Positions 5,994 through 9,580 of a stretch of DNA of 9,580 nucleotides are shown in pieces. The DNA is from Thermoplasmata archaeon. Lineage in GTDB: Archaea; Thermoplasmatota; Thermoplasmata; Thermoplasmatales; Thermoplasmataceae. The stretch lies in contig JAJYZU010000037.1 of assembly GCA_021799755.1 (NCBI GenBank), positions 1 to 9,580 of the forward strand. Reading direction: 5' to 3'. The notes under the pieces were generated by a model. That model was not told the DNA's origin. It saw only the letters and a program-made list of their open reading frames with translations, and ran no database searches. Position 1 is the first letter of the stretch. The number at the start of each line of letters is the position of its first letter. Made by a program: the position numbers and the translations under genes.

Positions 5994-7469
5994 CTAGTAA
6001 GAATATTCTGGAATTTTATAATTCTGAAGCCACTCCATATCGCTCTGATATATCTCTCGTATATCATTTAGTTGATAGAACATCATCGCGATTCTTTCTA
6101 ATCCCATTCCCCATGCAATGACAGGTTCCTTCAGCCCAAGAGGTTTGGTGACTTCAGCCCTGAATATGCCGGATCCGCCAAGTTCCATTTCCTTTCCATT
6201 TATAAAAGCAATGGCATCCATGCTGGGTTCCGTATAAGGATAATAAGACGGAACAAATTTGATCTCTCTGAATCCCAATTTTCCATAGAAGGTCCTCATA
6301 AGAGACTTCAGTGTTGACAGGTTTGCATCCTTGGCATAGTATGCCCCCTCAATCTGATGGAGTTCCGCAAGATGTTTCCAGTCCACGCTTTCATGCCGGA
6401 ATACCTTTTCTATCGAAAAAATGGAAACGGGCGGCACTGTATGTTTATAGAGGTATCTAACTGTGCTGACTGTGGTGTGGGTTCTCATCAGGAATCGCTT
6501 TGATTCATGGGGATCGAAGGAATACCCCCATCCGGTGTAACCCCTGACTCCTTTCTCGTGTGTTTTCTTAACCTTCTCAATTATTTCAGGGAATTCAATT
6601 TCAATGCTACCCTGCGGCTTAACGTAAAACGTGTCCTGCATCTCTCTAACTGGATGATCCTGTGGAACGAATAGGGCGTCCATGTTCCACGCTGCGCTCT
6701 CCACATAGTGCCCAGGCATCTCGCTGAAACCCATCTCCAGAAATATGCGTTTTATTCTCCTGATCAGTATGGTGAGCGGATGGTAAAAACCGCCGTTGAT
6801 CTTCTCGACAGGGACCTTGAGATCGTAGCCTCTGAATTCAGAATTCTTCCAAACACCTGACGATATTATTTCAGGTGTGAGAGCCTCTATTTTGTTCAGG
6901 TTAATACTCCCTGCGAGAAATTTTCTCCCGTTGTCGTTTATATACACGAAACGTTCTAGTTTCTTCTTCTCAATCAGTATGTTTCCCCTTCGCCTGAAAT
7001 GATCTATCATTTCAGTGTCCCGACTCGATCCCAGCGTTTTGATAGATTCAAGGAACTGTTTCCTCTTAACGATGGCATTTTCCAGATCCTGGTTTTCTTC
7101 GTAGATAAGTGCGCCCATTACTGGCTTAATATTGAATCTGCCCAACTGTGCGAGCGCGATCTTGCTCTCCTCTTGGTCCATAAAATTCTTAATCCCAGAA
7201 AGATCGATTTTACCATCCGTCTTGATACGCCTGTATAGTCTTTCCTCAGGCAGCCCCTTTTCCAAAAATTTTTCACCTTCTTGACCCAAGGTATAGGTAA
7301 TTCTCTCTTCTCTTTTAACAGAGATAAGATCCTTTACCTCCAGATAGGAGACGGCGCTTGATATCTCCCTCCTGTCAAGGCCGGGAACCTCAATATCATT
7401 CTCGCTTACGAAGTCGTTACGCCTGGATAGGAAATCCAGCACTTTTATCTCGTTGTTGCTTAATTCCAT
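5994..7469 (-). CDS. pheS: Phenylalanyl-tRNA synthetase alpha subunit
   Basis: PheS is the catalytic subunit of the (alpha-beta)2 class IIc enzyme that charges tRNA-Phe. The 491 residues are typical for archaea. An N-terminal winged-helix region (about 1-190) begins MELSNNEIKVLDFL. The class II core follows, with NMDALFVPQDHPVREMQDTFY (262-282), motif 2 with VFRHES (356-361) then HQIEGAYYA (371-379), GGSGIFRAEV (431-440), and motif 3 AWGMGLERIAM (452-462). The frame stays open 55 codons further upstream, but that extension would run into the divergent gene and cover both promoters, so ATG 7469 is chosen. No ribosome binding site precedes it, and a TATA-like element lies about 29 nt upstream, so the mRNA is probably leaderless. 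The partner gene pheT is not adjacent. Confidence 0.96.
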   Translation of the reverse strand: MELSNNEIKVLDFLSRRNDFVSENDIEVPGLDRREISSAVSYLEVKDLISVKREERITYTLGQEGEKFLEKGLPEERLYRRIKTDGKIDLSGIKNFMDQEESKIALAQLGRFNIKPVMGALIYEENQDLENAIVKRKQFLESIKTLGSSRDTEMIDHFRRRGNILIEKKKLERFVYINDNGRKFLAGSINLNKIEALTPEIISSGVWKNSEFRGYDLKVPVEKINGGFYHPLTILIRRIKRIFLEMGFSEMPGHYVESAAWNMDALFVPQDHPVREMQDTFYVKPQGSIEIEFPEIIEKVKKTHEKGVRGYTGWGYSFDPHESKRFLMRTHTTVSTVRYLYKHTVPPVSIFSIEKVFRHESVDWKHLAELHQIEGAYYAKDANLSTLKSLMRTFYGKLGFREIKFVPSYYPYTEPSMDAIAFINGKEMELGGSGIFRAEVTKPLGLKEPVIAWGMGLERIAMMFYQLNDIREIYQSDMEWLQNYKIPEYSY

Positions 7470-7493
7470 TCTGATCTGCACAATGTGATCTTG

Positions 7494-7502
7494 ATTTAAT
7501 AA
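7494..7502 (-). promoter_or_regulatory. Probable TATA element of pheS
   Basis: TTATTAAAT centred about 29 nt before the chosen ATG. This spacing would place the transcription start at or next to the ATG, as in leaderless archaeal mRNAs, and fits the lack of a ribosome binding site. Confidence 0.4.
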
Positions 7503-7563
7503 CATTCGCCGGGAACCGTTTCGTTCGATGTTTACACTGACACATTCGTGAGATGATAAATTC

Positions 7564-7574
7564 AATATATTTTT
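7564..7574 (+). promoter_or_regulatory. Probable TATA element of the cyclase-family gene
   Basis: AATATATTTTT centred about 24 nt upstream of the ATG at 7592, again the spacing of a leaderless transcript. It supports 7592 over the in-frame ATG at 7553, which lies upstream of this element. Confidence 0.45.
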
Positions 7575-7591
7575 ACGTGATAGGTAATCTA

Positions 7592-8506
7592 ATGTCAGAA
7601 TGGTTTGAAAGTGGAGAAGCATGGTATCCGTCAAAATGGGGTGAAGGAGACCAGCTTGGAACCCTGAATCTGCTCAATGAAAGTCGCGTGATGCGGGCAA
7701 TTAAAACGGTAAGAAAAGGCAAAGTGATCCAACTTTCCCACAGGATTTTTAACGGAATGCCCGGCAGGTATTCTGCCCACGGACCATTTTTTCACCTCTT
7801 GTCGCAGAGAGTTTATGATAACAGACCTCCCATGAGGGAACCTACCAAGAACAAGTTTGGAGGTGCGCTTTGCAGACTCGAAATGGTGGATCATCTGGGA
7901 ACTCATCTTGATTCTCTCAATCACATTGCATTTGATAACAAGTTTTACAACGGATTTGATGCATTTCAGGAATCTACAACATTTGGCACTTATAATCTGG
8001 GAATCGATGGGGTGCCATCGATCGTCACAAAAGGGATTCTAGTTGATTTAACTAATGAAAAGGAGAGGATATTGAGCCGCGGGAAACCCATAACGGTTGA
8101 CGAAACGAAAAAATTTCTTGCAGATCATAATATTTCTGTGGAGCCGGGAGACGCTATTTTCTTCCATACTGGAGTTTCGACACTCTGGGAAACTCCGGAA
8201 ATATACAACCAGTATTTCGATTCCTCCCCGGGAATCGGGTATGATCTCTCCAAGTGGATAGCCGAAAACGATATCTCTGTTACAGGTTCAGATACCCCGT
8301 CCACGGAGGTTGTTCCCCCTGAGATCAAAGGCACAAGACTCCCTGTTCACCAGTACCTAATAACAAAGTCCGGGGTGAGAATGATAGATAACATTAAGCT
8401 GGATGAACTGGCAAGAGAGAAAATTTACGAATTCATGTTCATCTGCGCACCCCTGAAAATAAGAGGATCAACCGCCTCCCCTGTTGCCCCAGTTGCGATA
8501 TTCTGA
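7592..8506 (+). CDS. Cyclase-family metal-dependent hydrolase (kynurenine formamidase-like)
   Basis: A 304-residue member of the putative cyclase family (COG1878/PF04199). Its characterised members include kynurenine formamidase and other metal-dependent amide or lactone hydrolases. The metal site is clear: HLGTHLDSLNH at 101-111, with H101, H105, D107 and H111. Other family segments are QLGTLNLL near the N-terminus, GDAIFFHTG (186-194), SDTPSTEVVPP (233-243), VHQYLITKSGVRMIDNIKLDEL (252-273) and the closing RGSTASPVAPVAIF (291-304). No signal peptide, so cytoplasmic. It is longer than classic bacterial KynB (about 210) and belongs to the ~300-residue branch, whose substrates are mostly unknown. 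The start is chosen by the promoter position and by MSEWFESGEAW. It is divergent from pheS; no kynurenine-pathway gene is seen nearby, so the substrate is open. Confidence 0.88.
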   Translation: MSEWFESGEAWYPSKWGEGDQLGTLNLLNESRVMRAIKTVRKGKVIQLSHRIFNGMPGRYSAHGPFFHLLSQRVYDNRPPMREPTKNKFGGALCRLEMVDHLGTHLDSLNHIAFDNKFYNGFDAFQESTTFGTYNLGIDGVPSIVTKGILVDLTNEKERILSRGKPITVDETKKFLADHNISVEPGDAIFFHTGVSTLWETPEIYNQYFDSSPGIGYDLSKWIAENDISVTGSDTPSTEVVPPEIKGTRLPVHQYLITKSGVRMIDNIKLDELAREKIYEFMFICAPLKIRGSTASPVAPVAIF

Positions 8507-8530
8507 TCTTCGGGATTGGCGGGATAAATA

Positions 8531-8535
8531 TTTTT
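8531..8535 (+). terminator. Possible oligo-T terminator of the cyclase-family gene
   Basis: A T5 run in an AT-rich context (AAATATTTTT) 25 nt after the stop codon and upstream of the next promoter. Position is right for an archaeal terminator, but the run is short. Confidence 0.3.
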
Positions 8536-8568
8536 GGAGTTTCAAGCGATTGGAAGAAACGTGATTCC

Positions 8569-8582
8569 AGGATTTGAATCCT
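8569..8582. repeat. Short perfect inverted repeat between two genes
   Basis: Six-base arms AGGATT and AATCCT separated by TG. The two-base loop makes it a poor RNA hairpin, so a binding site for a dimeric protein upstream of the helicase promoter is an alternative. It could also be chance. Confidence 0.3.
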
Positions 8583-8612
8583 TCATCAATCTTTGAACGT
8601 TTAAATTTTGTA

Positions 8613-8622
8613 AAAATATAAC
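8613..8622 (+). promoter_or_regulatory. Probable TATA box of the DEAD-box helicase gene
   Basis: AAAATATAAC centred about 34 nt before the TTG start. Transcription would begin near 8643, leaving a leader of some 9 nt without a ribosome binding site. A weaker element, TTATATTT at 8646-8653, would start transcription inside the gene. Confidence 0.4.
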
Positions 8623-8651
8623 TATGACAATAGAATACCTGTACGTTATAT

Positions 8652-9580
8652 TTGAAGACGTTTGAAGAACTGGGGATAAGGCCTGAACTCACCTCCTCCC
8701 TCAAGAAAATGAGTTTTATAAATCCAACAGAGGTACAAGAGGTCGTTATACCCTTGATTCTTTCTGAGGATGACGTGACAGTTAGGTCAAAGACTGGTTC
8801 CGGGAAGACTGGGGCATTTTTAATACCAATCATTGACAGGATAGAGAAGAGATCCCTGCCTGAAGCACTTGTTGTGCTTCCGACCAGAGAACTCGCATTG
8901 CAGGTTTCTGATGTTGCACAGAAGATGAGCAAGGCATACAAGCTGAAGGTTGCAACGGTTTACGGTGGAGCATCCATTAACGTGCAGATAAACTCTCTGA
9001 AGATGGGTGCAAACATTGTCGTTGGAACACCGGGAAGAATCCTTGATCTTATAGAGAGAAAGGATCTCGATCTGAGCGGTTTGAGATTTCTCGTGCTGGA
9101 TGAGGCAGACATAATGCTTGACATGGGTTTCATTGACGATATCAAGCTAATAATATCCCATACACCAAGAAGCAGGCAGACCCTTCTTTTTTCTGCCACA
9201 ATGCCGAAAGAGATCGTGGAGCTTGCAAAGAAATACATGAACAGGGAAAGAAAGAACATCACCATAGGAGAGGAGGAAAAGGTAACCGTGGAAACCATAT
9301 CTCACTACTACAGCGTTACCGACCAGGACAAGAAGTTTGCGATGCTTATGGCGTATTTCTCGCAATACAAACCTGCAAAATCCATAATTTTTACCAACAC
9401 AAAGGACATGGCGGACAGGATATATGCCACCATGAAGAAAAACGGTTTTTCAGCTTCACTAATACATGGAGACATTTCACAGGCTGAAAGGGAAAGGGCC
9501 ATGAATGCTTTCAGGGGTGGGGAAAACGTGCTTGTTGCCACCAACGTGGCTGCAAGAGGTCTCGATATACCGGATATTAC
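8652..9580 (+). CDS. DEAD-box ATP-dependent RNA helicase (3' end cut by window edge)
   Basis: An ATP-driven RNA-unwinding enzyme, likely acting in ribosome assembly, mRNA turnover or RNA refolding. The first 309 residues are present. Motifs in order are F4 with the Q motif FINPTEVQ (22-29), motif I SKTGSGKT (46-53), Ia PTRELALQ (77-84), GG (105-106), Ib TPGR (126-129), II DEAD (150-153), III SAT (181-183), IV IIFTNT (245-250) and V TNVAARGLDIP (297-307). Motif VI and the C-terminal tail lie outside. The only normal start codon that keeps the conserved KTFEELGI N-terminus is TTG at 8652; the next candidate, ATG 8709, would remove F4 and most of the segment before the Q motif. Downstream of the cyclase-family gene but with its own promoter. 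Confidence 0.94.
   Translation, partial: MKTFEELGIRPELTSSLKKMSFINPTEVQEVVIPLILSEDDVTVRSKTGSGKTGAFLIPIIDRIEKRSLPEALVVLPTRELALQVSDVAQKMSKAYKLKVATVYGGASINVQINSLKMGANIVVGTPGRILDLIERKDLDLSGLRFLVLDEADIMLDMGFIDDIKLIISHTPRSRQTLLFSATMPKEIVELAKKYMNRERKNITIGEEEKVTVETISHYYSVTDQDKKFAMLMAYFSQYKPAKSIIFTNTKDMADRIYATMKKNGFSASLIHGDISQAERERAMNAFRGGENVLVATNVAARGLDIPDI

Larger units (their letters stand above)
8507..8651 (+). other. Intergenic region between the cyclase-family gene and the helicase
   Basis: The 145 bases hold no gene I can support. A T5 run (8531-8535) shortly after the cyclase stop may end its transcript. An inverted repeat AGGATT-TG-AATCCT lies at 8569-8582. The right half is AT-rich and holds the presumed helicase promoter. 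Confidence 0.5.

Noticed and set aside
5987..5994. Palindrome AAGCGCTT at the pheS stop as a terminator or recombination site
   Set aside because: Only eight bases, not followed by a T run and not repeated elsewhere in the window.
7553..7591. Extended start of the cyclase-family gene at ATG 7553
   Set aside because: It lies upstream of the best TATA element and adds a hydrophobic stretch unlike the family's N-terminus.
7470..7634. Extended pheS start at 7634 (55 extra residues)
   Set aside because: The extension would overlap the divergent cyclase-family gene and both TATA-like elements, and the remaining 491 residues already match the normal archaeal PheS length.
8569..8582. Resemblance of the GGATTTGAATCC stretch to a tRNA T-arm
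   Set aside because: The invariant C of the TTC loop is missing, and no anticodon arm, D-arm or acceptor stem can be found around it.
8624..8665. 13-codon ATG frame overlapping the helicase start, possible upstream reading frame
   Set aside because: The predicted transcription start (about 8643) is downstream of its ATG, it has no ribosome binding site, and such short frames are common by chance.
8468..9544. Several minus-strand frames opposite the helicase
   Set aside because: They are serine/leucine-rich antisense shadows of a gene with all DEAD-box motifs on the plus strand.

Overview
The window is archaeal chromosome and mostly core information-processing genes. The exosome, Rpb4/Rpb12-type RNA polymerase subunits, eukaryote-like ribosomal proteins L21e and L37Ae, Pus10 and archaeal-type PheS exclude bacteria. 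Moderate G+C, GGTG-type ribosome binding sites inside the operon and apparently leaderless first genes fit a Thermoplasmata-like euryarchaeon. That lineage call is inference, not proof.

Layout. (1) Positions 1-5479, minus strand, hold one tightly packed array read from right to left: rrp4, rrp41, rrp42, rpl37Ae, rpoP, pus10, rpl21e, rpoF, a DUF655 gene and ksgA (cut by the window edge). Gaps never exceed 19 nt and four junctions overlap, so this is probably one operon with translational coupling. (2) Positions 5480-5993 hold the presumed operon promoter and an unrecognised 90-codon reading frame just downstream of pheS. (3) pheS (minus, 5994-7469) and a cyclase-family metal hydrolase (plus, 7592-8506) diverge from a 122-bp spacer with a TATA-like element for each, placed as expected for leaderless mRNAs. 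(4) A DEAD-box RNA helicase (plus, from 8652) runs off the right edge.

The operon joins RNA decay (Rrp4-Rrp41-Rrp42), transcription (RpoP, RpoF), the large ribosomal subunit (L37Ae, L21e), tRNA modification (Pus10) and small-subunit maturation (KsgA, with DUF655 coupled to it). It merges two neighbourhoods that I know as recurrent in archaea: the exosome/L37Ae/RpoP block and the Pus10/L21e/RpoF/DUF655/KsgA block.

The most unusual item is rpoP. Its 44-codon frame contains no ATG, GTG or TTG and is closed upstream by a stop. It appears to start at an ATA codon that overlaps the rpl37Ae stop as ATAA, behind a GAGGTG ribosome binding site. One A/G change would restore the usual ATGA overlap. I see no mobile element, CRISPR array or RNA gene, and no obviously new multi-gene system.
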